Below are positions 24,741 through 33,010 of a stretch of 64,000 nt of DNA, in pieces (position 1 is the stretch's first letter; each line of letters begins with the position of its first letter). The stretch spans positions 1,054,001-1,118,000 of the forward strand of contig CP111109.1 of NCBI GenBank assembly GCA_026314275.1, in the 5' to 3' direction. A program made the translations under genes and the position numbers. Origin of the DNA: JAGOEY01 sp017997515. Lineage in GTDB: Bacteria > Pseudomonadota > Gammaproteobacteria > Burkholderiales > Burkholderiaceae_C. Under the pieces are notes generated by a model. The model was not told where the DNA came from, made no database searches, and worked only from the letters and a program-made list of their open reading frames with translations.

Positions 24741-26213
24741 ATGACAGAGTTGACCCCCATCACCTCTGCCACCGGTCTACCACCACTGGTGGTAGACCTC
24801 GATGGAACACTGACGCCAACCGACACACTGATTGAGTCCATCATCAGTCTGCTCAAGCAGAGTCCACTCTACCTCTTCAAATTGGTGCTTTGGTTGCTGA
24901 ACGGCCGGGCCGCATTCAAGCGACAGGTTGCAGCGCATTCACACTTCACCCCCGTCCACCTGCCCTGGCGACCAGCGTTGCTGGCCTATCTACGCGAACA
25001 ACACGCCCAAAACCGCCGGCTCATCCTGGCCACCGCGGCCGACGACAGCATCGCGCAGGTCGTGGCGCGCGAGATCGGTCTGTTCGATCAGGTCATCGCT
25101 TCTGACGGCTTGCGCAACCTCAAGGGAAAGGCCAAGCTCGAAGCAATCCAGCAAGCAGTAGGCCCTCGTTTTGTTTACGCAGGCGATAGCGTGGCCGATC
25201 TACCCATCTGGCAGGCTGCCGAGGCTGCGATTTTGGTGGGAACTTCAGACGCGGTACGCAAAGCAGTTGTTGCCAACGGCATCAGGATTGAGCAGGAGTT
25301 CGTGCAAGCCCGTGCCACCTGGCGTGTCTGGGCGCGCGCCCTGCGCATACACCAGTGGGTCAAGAATTTCCTCATCTTCGTGCCCTTGCTGACCGCGTTC
25401 GGATTCGGGGATCTCGGCAAGTGCATAGCAGCCCTTCTGGCATTCATCGCCTTCAGTTTGGCCGCGTCGGCAACCTATATCGGTAACGACCTCTGGGACC
25501 TGGACAACGACCGGCAGCATCCCCGGAAGAAGAGCCGCCCTCTTGCCAGTGGCCTGCTGTCGATCCCTGCGGCGCTTGGTGCTGCCAACCTCTTGCTGGT
25601 GACGGCATTCACCATTGCAATGACCGTGTCGCCAGCCTTTGCAGGCATGCTGGCGGGCTATACAGTGCTGACCGTGCTTTACAGCTGGGTACTCAAGCAA
25701 TATGTGCTGATTGACGTGATCATGCTGGCCCTTCTCTACACGTTGCGGGTGCTGGCGGGCGCCGTTGCCATTTCGGTGCCGATATCACCTTGGTTGCTGG
25801 CGTTCAGCGTCTTCACCTTCTTCAGTCTGGCTTTGGTGAAGCGCTGTGCCGAGCTTGTCACGCTGCAGCACCAGGGAAAACGTGGCAGCCATGGGCGGGA
25901 CTACCAGGTCAGCGACCTCGTCGTCCTCTGGCCGCTGGGCATCGGTGCCAGCCTGTGCTCGGTGGTGGTGTTCGGACTCTTCATCGGCACCCCCGCAACG
26001 CAGGCCCGTTATGGCAATACCGACGCGTTGTGGCTCGTGGGCATCGGTTTGATCTATTGGTTCGCTCGGCTGTGGATCAAGACGGCGCGCGGCGAAATGC
26101 ATGACGACCCGATCGTCTTTGCCTTGTATGATTTCGGCAGCAGGGTCGCCATCCTGTGCATGCTGGTCACCACGGTTGCCGCCCGTTACCTGCCATCTCT
26201 TGGAGTGTCGTGA
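24741..26213 (+). CDS. HAD phosphatase-UbiA prenyltransferase fusion (polyprenyl-P-pentose synthesis type)
   Basis: The 490-residue protein has two domains. Residues about 15-190 form a HAD phosphatase (VVDLDGTLTPTD, LATAADDSIAQ, KAKLEAI, YAGDSVADLPIW). Residues about 200-485 form a UbiA prenyltransferase with eight or so membrane helices and the Asp-rich motif NDLWDLDNDRQHPRKKSRP. UbiA members of this branch, related to decaprenyl-phosphate phosphoribose synthase, join phosphoribosyl diphosphate to a polyprenyl phosphate; the HAD part would remove the 5-phosphate. It is coupled (TGATG) to an SMR-like gene and followed by a GT-C transferase. Confidence 0.9.
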   Translation: MTELTPITSATGLPPLVVDLDGTLTPTDTLIESIISLLKQSPLYLFKLVLWLLNGRAAFKRQVAAHSHFTPVHLPWRPALLAYLREQHAQNRRLILATAADDSIAQVVAREIGLFDQVIASDGLRNLKGKAKLEAIQQAVGPRFVYAGDSVADLPIWQAAEAAILVGTSDAVRKAVVANGIRIEQEFVQARATWRVWARALRIHQWVKNFLIFVPLLTAFGFGDLGKCIAALLAFIAFSLAASATYIGNDLWDLDNDRQHPRKKSRPLASGLLSIPAALGAANLLLVTAFTIAMTVSPAFAGMLAGYTVLTVLYSWVLKQYVLIDVIMLALLYTLRVLAGAVAISVPISPWLLAFSVFTFFSLALVKRCAELVTLQHQGKRGSHGRDYQVSDLVVLWPLGIGASLCSVVVFGLFIGTPATQARYGNTDALWLVGIGLIYWFARLWIKTARGEMHDDPIVFALYDFGSRVAILCMLVTTVAARYLPSLGVS

Positions 26214-26578
26214 TGCAGACCTTTTTCATCGCGTTGGTCAGCATCTGCTTGTCGGTGGTGGCGCAGTTCTGCTTGAAGGCAGGTATGTCGAGCGCGACGG
26301 TCAAAACGGCTCTCGCAGATCCGCTGGCGCCCAAAACGGTGTTGGCGCTTGCAACCAACCCCTACCTGCTGGCCGGCTTCGCGCTGTATGGGCTGGGCGC
26401 CGTGGTCTGGCTGTCGGTACTGGCACGTTGGGATGTGAGCAAGGCCTACCCGTTGGTCGGCCTCGGCTTTGCGCTCACGCTCCTGATCGGCTGGCTCGCC
26501 GGAGAACAGGTGACGCTGCAGCGTATCGGCGGCGTGGTACTGATCTGTGCCGGCGTCTGGATCGTGGGCCGAACCTGA
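26213..26578 (+). CDS. Small multidrug-resistance-like (EamA/SMR) transporter, candidate lipid-sugar flippase
   Basis: The 121-residue protein has four transmembrane helices and resembles ArnE/EmrE-type SMR proteins (ICLSVVAQFCLKAGM, WLSVLARWDVSKAYPLVGLG, GVVLICAGVWIV). Homologues next to polyprenyl-phosphate sugar enzymes, such as ArnE/F, act in lipid-sugar translocation. Its ATG overlaps the stop of the HAD-UbiA gene, which supports a flippase role for the lipid-linked pentose; that role is inferred from context. Confidence 0.85.
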   Translation: MQTFFIALVSICLSVVAQFCLKAGMSSATVKTALADPLAPKTVLALATNPYLLAGFALYGLGAVVWLSVLARWDVSKAYPLVGLGFALTLLIGWLAGEQVTLQRIGGVVLICAGVWIVGRT

Positions 26579-26585
26579 GAAGAAC

Positions 26586-28247
26586 GTGCAGGCACCGCGA
26601 CACGCCTCCCGTTCGCTCGCGCCCAAGTCGGCGTACTTAGTCCACTGCATGGCCGCGCTGGTGGTGGTGCTGGCCGTCATCTTGCTTTTCTTGCAAGCCC
26701 CGGCGGACGGCGCCTTCTATTGGAGTGACGCACCGCGCCATGCGCTGAACGGCGTATTCATCAAGGACTTGCTGCTAGCGGCCCCCATCAAGGACCCCGC
26801 AGCTTATGCCTACGCGTACTACGCCCGCTATCCGGCGCTGACCGTGCTGTTTTACCCGCCACTGTTCTACTTTCTCAGCGCCCCGCTTTATCTGCTGCTG
26901 GGGGTGTCACACCAGACGGCCTTGCTCGCCGTGTTCTTGCACTATGTCGCGTTCGGCATCGGTTGCTACCGTCTTGGACTGTTCTGGCTGCGGCCTGCAA
27001 TGGCCCTGCTGTTCGCTCTTGCCTTGCTGGCTGCACCAGAAATCGCCTTCTGGGGGCGGCAGGTGATGCTGGAGATCCCGGCATTTGCCTTTCTGGTGTG
27101 GAGCGCTGTGGCCCTGACATCCTATCGGCGCACAGGACGAACGCCCATGCTCTACCTTGCTGCCTTGTTGCTGGTGCTGGCGATGTACACCAAGATCAGC
27201 ACAGCGTTCCTGGCACCTGTCTTTGCCGTGGTTTTGCTGCGCGACCGAGGCTGGGCGATCCTGAAGGACCGGCATATTTACATCGTCACCCTGCTGGCCA
27301 TCGTGGGCTTGGTCCCGCTGTTGGTGCTCACGCTCAAGTTCGGCCAAGCCAACGTGCAATCCGTGACCGGTATTGCCGATGCCACTGTCTCCCGTTCGTC
27401 GCTGGCGGGCTGGGTTTGGTACGCACGGCAAATTCCTAGCCAGATTGGCTGGACGGCCGCCGTGGCAGCCATTGTGGGCGCTGCAGCGCTCGTCCTGACC
27501 CGGTACAGGAGCGCGGCGAGACTGTCCCAAGCCGATCTGCTGTTCTGGGGGCTGTGGTTCGCCATCGGCTACCTGTTCTTTTCGTCAATCGACCTGAAAG
27601 AGGCGCGGCACAGTGTCTTTATCCTGGTCCCCGTGATCTTTGCTGCCATGCTGGCACTCGATCGCCTGCGTCCGAACGTCGGCGTGCTGGTCGCCAGTGT
27701 GTTGCTTGCGGCCACGGTGGCACACACTGTGCTGCTGCGCCCGGTGTATTACGTGCAAGGTTATGCCCAGGCGGTCGATTTTGTCACCCGCAAGGCGCCG
27801 CGCGACAGTGTGGTGCTGTTCTCGGGTTACCGCGATGGTGCTTTCGTGTTCAACATGCGTACGCGCGAAGACCGGCGCGATCTGAGTGTGCTGCGCGCAG
27901 ACAAGATGCTGCTGCGTGTGGCGGTTCGCCGCGAACTCGGTGTCGAACAGAAATTGATGACGGAAGAAGAAATCGCGGCGCGTATCAACCAGTACGGCAT
28001 CCGCTATGTCGTCATGCAACCAGGCTTCTGGGACGATCTTGAGGTCATGCGCCGTTTCGAGGCGGTGCTCAAATCTCCACAATTCAAGGAAGTGCAGCGC
28101 ATTCCGACACCGGCCAACCACAAGGCCCACGAAAAGGAACTGGTGATCTACGAGAACCTCGCGCCCGTCGCCACCGGCCCAATTGATCTGCAGATTGAGC
28201 TCCCCATCATCAACCGCACCATCAATAGCACGATCAAAAAGGACTGA
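26586..28247 (+). CDS. GT-C family (ArnT/PMT-like) membrane glycosyltransferase
   Basis: The GTG at 26586 follows GAGAAG and yields 553 residues; a GTG at 26547 is an alternative. The N-terminal half has about ten membrane helices. The first periplasmic loop carries the acidic signature FYWSDAPRHALNG with an Asp typical of GT39/GT83 catalytic loops, and a later loop reads YARYPALTVLFYPPLFY. A soluble C-terminal region follows. Enzymes of this type use polyprenyl-phosphate sugars outside the membrane to modify protein or lipid. The preceding two genes would supply and flip the donor. Acceptor unknown. Confidence 0.85.
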   Translation: MQAPRHASRSLAPKSAYLVHCMAALVVVLAVILLFLQAPADGAFYWSDAPRHALNGVFIKDLLLAAPIKDPAAYAYAYYARYPALTVLFYPPLFYFLSAPLYLLLGVSHQTALLAVFLHYVAFGIGCYRLGLFWLRPAMALLFALALLAAPEIAFWGRQVMLEIPAFAFLVWSAVALTSYRRTGRTPMLYLAALLLVLAMYTKISTAFLAPVFAVVLLRDRGWAILKDRHIYIVTLLAIVGLVPLLVLTLKFGQANVQSVTGIADATVSRSSLAGWVWYARQIPSQIGWTAAVAAIVGAAALVLTRYRSAARLSQADLLFWGLWFAIGYLFFSSIDLKEARHSVFILVPVIFAAMLALDRLRPNVGVLVASVLLAATVAHTVLLRPVYYVQGYAQAVDFVTRKAPRDSVVLFSGYRDGAFVFNMRTREDRRDLSVLRADKMLLRVAVRRELGVEQKLMTEEEIAARINQYGIRYVVMQPGFWDDLEVMRRFEAVLKSPQFKEVQRIPTPANHKAHEKELVIYENLAPVATGPIDLQIELPIINRTINSTIKKD

Positions 28248-28300
28248 ATCCGCGGACTCTGTGGTGCACCAGCCGAGCAGCCCCCCTGGCGTCAGACGAA

Positions 28301-28903
28301 CTACTGCAACAGGGTTTTGATATCCGACACCAGCGCAGGCACACCACTGCCGTAGCGGCTGTACAGGCGCAGGTTGCCTTTGGGGTCGTAGATGTAGCTG
28401 GCCGCGGAGTGGTCCATGGTGTAGCTGGTGGGCGTTTTGCCTTCCACCTTTTTGAAGTAGACCTTGTAGTCTTTGGCCATGGCGGCCAGCTGTTCGGGGG
28501 TGCCGCTCAAGCCCACGAAGCTGGGGTCGAAGTTGGCCATGTAGGCCTTGAGCACTTCGGGGGTGTCGCGCTCCGGGTCCACGGTGACAAAAATCGCCTG
28601 CAGTTTGTCGCCGTCGGCCCCCAGGGCTTTTTTGACCTCGGCCAGCTCGGACATGGTGGTGGGGCACACGTCGGGGCACTGGGTAAAGCCGAAGAACAGC
28701 ACCACCACCTTGCCCGCAAAGTCTTTCATGCTGCGCACCTGGCCGTTCTGGTCGGTGAGCTGGAAATCTTTGGCGTAGTCGGCACCAGTGATGTCCACGG
28801 CCTTGAACTCGGGCTTTTTCTCGGCGCAAGCACCCAAAAGGCCTGCAGCGCTTATCCACAGGGCGCCAGTAGCTATTATTTTAAGAGCATTACGCTTGTA
28901 CAT
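28301..28903 (-). CDS. SCO1/SenC family copper chaperone for cytochrome oxidase
   Basis: The start at 28903 (MYKRNALK) gives 200 residues with a lipoprotein-type signal (AGLLGACAEKK). The thioredoxin-like fold has the copper-binding CPDVCP motif and the distal His in MDHSAASYIYDPKG. It delivers copper to the CuA site of oxidase subunit II. It is the last gene of the leftward oxidase assembly cluster, after ctaA and ctaB. Its signal peptide core (LKIIATGALWISAAGLLG) is encoded by a family A repeat. Confidence 0.94.
   Translation of the reverse strand: MYKRNALKIIATGALWISAAGLLGACAEKKPEFKAVDITGADYAKDFQLTDQNGQVRSMKDFAGKVVVLFFGFTQCPDVCPTTMSELAEVKKALGADGDKLQAIFVTVDPERDTPEVLKAYMANFDPSFVGLSGTPEQLAAMAKDYKVYFKKVEGKTPTSYTMDHSAASYIYDPKGNLRLYSRYGSGVPALVSDIKTLLQ
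28834..28889 (+). repeat. Family A repeat, copy 7 (SCO1 signal peptide)
   Basis: The copy reads AAAAGGCCTGCAGCGCTTAT, CCA, then GGCGCCAGTAGCTAT and TTATTTTAAG. It is inside the minus-strand SCO1-like gene and uses the same reading frame as copy 1 in the M16 gene. Confidence 0.85.
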
Positions 28904-28913
28904 GGCAAAGGCC

Positions 28914-29834
28914 TCAGAGTAGGTAGTGGTCCACCAGCAGCGCGGCAAACAGCACACTCAGGTGGACCAGGGAAAAACGGAAGGTGCGGCGCGCCAGGTC
29001 GTCGGAGTAGTTGCGCCACAGCGCAAACGCGTAGCCGCAAAACCCGATGCTTAAACCCACGGCGGCCACCAGGTAGATCCACGAACTCATGCCAAAGGCA
29101 AAAGGCATGAGGCAGGCCGCAAACAGCACAAAGGTGTACAGCAGGATCTGCAGGCGCGTGAACTCGTTGCCGTGGGTGACCGGCAGCATGGGCAGGCCGG
29201 ACTTGCGGTAGTCCTCGACCCGGTACAGCGCCAGCGCCCAGAAGTGCGGGGGCGTCCACAGGAAGATGATCAGGAACAGGATCAATGCCTCCGGCCCCAC
29301 CTCCCCCGTCATCGCGGCCCAGCCCAGCACCGGCGGCATGGCACCGGACGCACCACCAATCACGATGTTTTGGGGTGTGAGGGGCTTCAGGATCACGGTG
29401 TAGACCACGGCATACCCCACAAAGGTGGCAAAGGTGAGCCACATGGTGATGGGGTTGACCCAGACGTACAACACCACCGAGCCCACCGCACACAGCGCGG
29501 CCGAGAAGGCCAGCGCCTGCCAGTCGCTGAGTTCACCGCGCGCTGTGGGTCGCCAGGCAGTGCGGCGCATTTTGGCGTCGATGCTTTTTTCCACCAGGCA
29601 GTTGAAGGCCGCTGCAGCCCCCGCCACGAGCCAGATGCCGACACAGGCGATGGCGGCCAAACGCAACTCGGCCAGCGTGGGCACACCGGGCACGGCCAAC
29701 ACCATACCGATGAGTGCACAAAAAACGATGAGCTGCACCACCCTTGGTTTGGTCAGCGCATAAAACTGCCGCACGCTGGACGGTTTGGACGGCGGAATAA
29801 CAGGTGGGGTAACAGGCGGGGCAATACTGCTCAT
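28914..29834 (-). CDS. ctaB: Protohaem IX farnesyltransferase (haem O synthase)
   Basis: This UbiA-family membrane enzyme adds a farnesyl group to haem b, giving haem O for the oxidase. The 306-residue protein has about nine helices and the conserved Asp-rich motif NCLVEKSIDAKMRRTAWRP, followed by a second motif (VEDYRKSGLPMLPVTHG). Its ATG overlaps the ctaA stop codon (ATGA). A Pro-rich N-terminus (VTPPVIPPSKP) precedes the first helix. Confidence 0.97.
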   Translation of the reverse strand: MSSIAPPVTPPVIPPSKPSSVRQFYALTKPRVVQLIVFCALIGMVLAVPGVPTLAELRLAAIACVGIWLVAGAAAAFNCLVEKSIDAKMRRTAWRPTARGELSDWQALAFSAALCAVGSVVLYVWVNPITMWLTFATFVGYAVVYTVILKPLTPQNIVIGGASGAMPPVLGWAAMTGEVGPEALILFLIIFLWTPPHFWALALYRVEDYRKSGLPMLPVTHGNEFTRLQILLYTFVLFAACLMPFAFGMSSWIYLVAAVGLSIGFCGYAFALWRNYSDDLARRTFRFSLVHLSVLFAALLVDHYLL

Positions 29835-31048
29835 ACGGAAACTCTCTGTGGTCGGGCAGCGGTGCTCTGCGCGGAATGGGGGCCTGGGAATGTGGCCTCG
29901 GACGGGCGCAGCCCACGGCTGGCAAAAATGGCCCAGGTCAGGGCGGTGACCAGTGCGGCGGCACCACCGGTGTGCAACACGGCGGCCACCAGCGGCCAGC
30001 CCAGCACCACGTTCGACAGCCCGGTGGCCACCTGCAGCACTGTCAGCCAGCCGATCCAGCGCGCCTGGGGCCGCAACGCGGGTGTCTGCCGCATCTGCCA
30101 GACCAGCATGCCGAGGGCCGCCACCACAATGTAGGCAAACAGGCGGTGGGCGTAATGGATGGCCGTCAGGCCTGCAAAACTGATGTAACTGCCGTCCTGC
30201 AGCACGCCCAGTTCACGCCAGACCTGGAAGCCTTGGCGGAAGTCCATCGGCGGCCACAGGCTGCCCTGGCACCCCGGAAATTCGGTACACGCCAGCACGG
30301 CGTAGTTGGTGCTGACCCAGCCGCCCAGCACCACCTGGATGGACAGCAGCACCAACGCACCCCACAACCAGCGGCGCACCGCAGTGGGCACAGGTACGGG
30401 GGCCACAGCCTGCACGATCTGCGTGCGGCGCACGGCCTGTGCACACAGCAAAAACAGCAGCACCAGCCCACCAACCAGGTGCAGCGTCACGATGGCAGGG
30501 AACAGCTTCATCGTCACCGTGAGTGCGCCAAACGCGCCCTGGATACAGACCCACACCAGCGTCACCGTGGGCCACCATGGCCTCAGCACCGGTGCACTGA
30601 CCGCAGCGCCCGCGCCGCGCTGCGCGCGCGAACGTGAATACTCCACCCAACTGGCCACGGTGATCACCAGGATCAGGAAACCCACGCTGGTGGCCAGGTA
30701 GCGGTGCACCATCTCAACCCAGGCCTTGCGGTGCGTGACCGGCCCGGTCGGCATGGCAGTCTGCGCAGCCGTGATCTCGGCATGTGCGCCCAGCGGACTC
30801 GCGTTGCCATAACACCCCGGCCAGTCCGGGCAGCCCAGCCCCGAATCGGTGAGCCGCGTGAAGGCACCAAACAACACCAGGTCAAACGTGAGAAACAGCG
30901 TCAGCACCGTCAGCGCCTGCAGCCGCCGCCCCGCCCCCGCACCCCGGTTGCGCAGCCACACCCAGGCCAGCGGCCCCAGCGCAATCAGCACCCCCACCAG
31001 CATCAGCCAGGCCAGCGGCGCCAGGTCGTAAAGAGAATCAGATTCCAT
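29831..31048 (-). CDS. ctaA: Haem A synthase (CtaA/COX15 family)
   Basis: The protein has about 405 residues with eight membrane helices and oxidises haem O to haem A. The family features are visible: the FGAFTRLTDSGLGCPDWPGC loop with Cys pairs, the His in MVHRYLATSVGF, then LHLVGGLVLLFLL, and a late AIHYAHRLFAY His. The ATG is at 31048. It is separated from the upstream gene by 176 nt containing a family B repeat. Confidence 0.96.
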   Translation of the reverse strand: MESDSLYDLAPLAWLMLVGVLIALGPLAWVWLRNRGAGAGRRLQALTVLTLFLTFDLVLFGAFTRLTDSGLGCPDWPGCYGNASPLGAHAEITAAQTAMPTGPVTHRKAWVEMVHRYLATSVGFLILVITVASWVEYSRSRAQRGAGAAVSAPVLRPWWPTVTLVWVCIQGAFGALTVTMKLFPAIVTLHLVGGLVLLFLLCAQAVRRTQIVQAVAPVPVPTAVRRWLWGALVLLSIQVVLGGWVSTNYAVLACTEFPGCQGSLWPPMDFRQGFQVWRELGVLQDGSYISFAGLTAIHYAHRLFAYIVVAALGMLVWQMRQTPALRPQARWIGWLTVLQVATGLSNVVLGWPLVAAVLHTGGAAALVTALTWAIFASRGLRPSEATFPGPHSAQSTAARPQRVSV

Positions 31049-31118
31049 CAAAAAAAATCAGCTACAAAACAAACACACTGTCCGCACTACCCCAGTGCAA
31101 AGCGCGCAGCGCGAGCAC

Positions 31119-31222
31119 CCTTCCAGCAGACGCCGTGGATCTGGCTCTGCCAGTCCACTGGCGTCGCCCCCTGCAAGGGGGTTGGCGCAGCGGAACGCAG
31201 TCCGCGAAGCCTGGGGGTGTGC
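31119..31222 (+). repeat. Family B repeat, copy 2
   Basis: Near-identical to the copy at 40228-40323: CTTCCAGCAGACGCCG, CTGGCTCTGCCAG, GTCGCCCCCTGCAAGGGGGT and a GCGAAGCCTGGGGGT end. It lies in the intercistronic gap upstream of ctaA in the oxidase assembly operon. Confidence 0.85.
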
Positions 31223-31224
31223 CA

Positions 31225-31962
31225 TCACCTTCCTGCATCATCCCAAGACGATGACGCCCGCAGCAAACGCTCCAAATCACGCTTGGCCTTGGCAAACCCC
31301 TCCGCGTCCAGCGCAGGCGGGAACCGCATCATCCAGTTGCCTTGCGGGTCCACCACATACAGGTGGTCGGCCATTTGCTGGCCGGTGGCGGGTGCCAACC
31401 ACCCACCGACGGCGGCTTCGGGCACACGCAGCACGGTGGCCTTGCCCAGGCCCGGCTGCAGGGCAGCCGCCACTGGCACATCGTCGGTCACCAGCCAGAC
31501 CCAGTCCAGGCGGTCTTTTTCCTTGCCCAGGCTTTCACGCAGCTGGCGCTGCAGGTACAGGTTGTCCTGGCAGGCCTTTTCACAGGCACCACCCGCCACA
31601 CTCACCAGCAGCCACTGGCCTTTGAGCGCACGCAGGGTGACGCTGCTGCCGTCCAGCGCCACCGTCGCGACGTCGGGCACGGGGCGCTGGGGCTGCACCA
31701 GCTCACCAAAGTTGCGGCGGCCTTCGGGGCGGATCACGTAGTAGGTGAAGTACGAGGCGATGACCGGTGCGGCACAGGCCAGCAGCACGGCCAGCATCTT
31801 CCAGCGGCCGCGTGTGGTGCGTTGCTTTTGTTCAATCTCTGCTTCAGCGCCCTCGGGCGTTGGCAGGGAATGTACGGTCAGCCCCAGGGGCTGGTCATTC
31901 CGGCGCGGAGGCTGGGCTGCGGCGGGCGGGATGGAAGCGTCGGACAATTTGGAACCAGACAT
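31225..31962 (-). CDS. Oxidase-cluster membrane-anchored thioredoxin-like protein
   Basis: The 245-residue protein has one membrane helix (residues about 54-74, KMLAVLLACAAPVIASYFTYY) and a periplasmic thioredoxin-like domain with a CxxxC motif (GGACEKACQ), similar in arrangement to SCO proteins. Its place between SURF1 and ctaA in a Burkholderiales oxidase cluster suggests a redox or copper assembly role. The gene overlaps SURF1 by 68 nt. No named family is certain. Confidence 0.8.
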   Translation of the reverse strand: MSGSKLSDASIPPAAAQPPRRNDQPLGLTVHSLPTPEGAEAEIEQKQRTTRGRWKMLAVLLACAAPVIASYFTYYVIRPEGRRNFGELVQPQRPVPDVATVALDGSSVTLRALKGQWLLVSVAGGACEKACQDNLYLQRQLRESLGKEKDRLDWVWLVTDDVPVAAALQPGLGKATVLRVPEAAVGGWLAPATGQQMADHLYVVDPQGNWMMRFPPALDAEGFAKAKRDLERLLRASSSWDDAGR

Positions 31963-32647
31963 AAAGAAGTGTGATCAGGCCGGCCAGGCCGAACCATTGG
32001 AATGCGTAGCCGTAGTGTTTTTCAACGCCGGAGGCGACTTCGGGCCAGTCACGCAGCAGCCCTTCGCTGGCGTCACCGGTCTGCAGCACGGAGACATCGC
32101 GCAAAGGCAATTGCGTCTCGGCACGGAAGTCGGCCAGGTCGAGATTTTGCCGGATATGGGAAGACCTTTGTGCAGGCTTGCCAGCGCCGGTCGGGCTTTG
32201 CACCGCCGCAAACTCAAACAGCTTGGACGGTGGCCGCGCCACCCGCCCCTCCAGCGCCACCACACCTGTGGGGGTGTCCAGCGGTGAGAGCTGGGTGCGG
32301 TCGAGAAAGTTGCGCGGCAGCCAGCCCCGCTGCACCAGCACGACGTCCTGCGAGTTCTCCAGTTGCAGCGGCGTCACCACGTAAAAGCCGGGCTGGCCCC
32401 GCATCTGCCGGTTGTCCAGGTACACCGTGTACTGCGGCAGCCAGGTGCCCCGCAGCACGACACGGCGGTGCAGCACATTTGCTATATCTTTAGTAGCTGC
32501 CAGCGCAGGACCATCCAGCGCTGGAAGTGTTTTTTGTTCTGAAATGGCAGCCTGCAGGGCCTCTTTTTGTGCGGCCCGCGAAAGCTGCCAGCGCCCCAGC
32601 GACAAGGTGATGGCAATGGCCACCAGGGCCGCCACGGCAATCAGCAC
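31895..32647 (-). CDS. SURF1-family cytochrome oxidase assembly protein (5' end probably frameshifted)
   Basis: The 250-residue reading frame from a GTG at 32647 has the N-terminal helix (LIAVAALVAIAITLSLG) followed by RWQLSRAAQKEA, the central VLRGTWLPQYTVYLDNRQ and GFYVVTPLQL motifs, VLVQRGWLPRN, and the C-terminal helix HYGYAFQWFGLAGLITLLYV. Upstream, a frame starting at GTG 32700 (MSTDTSTPP) would join this one only if one more C were present in a run of seven, giving residues like GAPASSWRR. Residues about 37-56 derive from a family A repeat. Confidence 0.9.
   Translation of the reverse strand: MLIAVAALVAIAITLSLGRWQLSRAAQKEALQAAISEQKTLPALDGPALAATKDIANVLHRRVVLRGTWLPQYTVYLDNRQMRGQPGFYVVTPLQLENSQDVVLVQRGWLPRNFLDRTQLSPLDTPTGVVALEGRVARPPSKLFEFAAVQSPTGAGKPAQRSSHIRQNLDLADFRAETQLPLRDVSVLQTGDASEGLLRDWPEVASGVEKHYGYAFQWFGLAGLITLLYVWFQIVRRFHPARRSPASAPE
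32479..32536 (-). repeat. Family A repeat, copy 8 (inside SURF1)
   Basis: Reverse orientation: GCTATATCTTTAGTAGCTGC, CAGCGCAGG, then CCAGCGCTGGAAGTGTTTTT. It is in frame within the SURF1 gene and encodes part of the loop after the first helix. Confidence 0.8.
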
Positions 32648-32706
32648 CCGGCGCCAGCTGCTGGCAGGCGCACCGGGGGGGTGGAAGTGTCTGTGCTCAC
32701 GGGATA

Positions 32707-32934
32707 ATGCCAGTCATGAAGTACCTTGTTCTGCTCGCCTTTGTGGCGATTCTGGCCAGCCTGGCCACTGCCTTGTTTTTTATGCTGCGCGGGGGTGAAG
32801 CCAGCAAGGGCAAACGCGGCAACATGGCGCGGGCGCTGGCGTTCCGGGTGGGTTTCTCCATCTTGCTGTTCGCCTGCATCCTGCTAGCCTGGAAGTTCGG
32901 CTACATCCAGCCCACCGGGTTGCCCACCCACTGA
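32707..32934 (+). CDS. DUF2909 twin-transmembrane protein
   Basis: The 75-residue protein (72 if started at the ATG at 32716, MKYLVLLAF) has two transmembrane helices separated by a basic loop (RGGEASKGKRGNMAR), as in the DUF2909 family regularly found in oxidase clusters of betaproteobacteria. It is the only rightward gene in the cluster and its start is only a few bases from that of SURF1. Confidence 0.85.
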   Translation: MPVMKYLVLLAFVAILASLATALFFMLRGGEASKGKRGNMARALAFRVGFSILLFACILLAWKFGYIQPTGLPTH

Positions 32935-32965
32935 ACCCCTACACAAAGCTATTGTCGCCTCCAAC

Positions 32966-32992
32966 AAAAAAGCGCCTTGCGGCGCTTTTTTT
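32966..32992. terminator. Bidirectional terminator between DUF2909 gene and ctaE
   Basis: An 11-bp A-run/GC/T-run stem (32966-32976 with 32981-32991) with a TTGC loop lies between two convergent genes. Confidence 0.9.
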
Positions 32993-33010
32993 GCAGGCGT
33001 ACACCCGGTA

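Noticed and set aside
32941..32960. AAAGCTATTG segment as another family A repeat
   Set aside because: It shares only the GCTATT core and lacks the paired GCGC elements at the required spacing.
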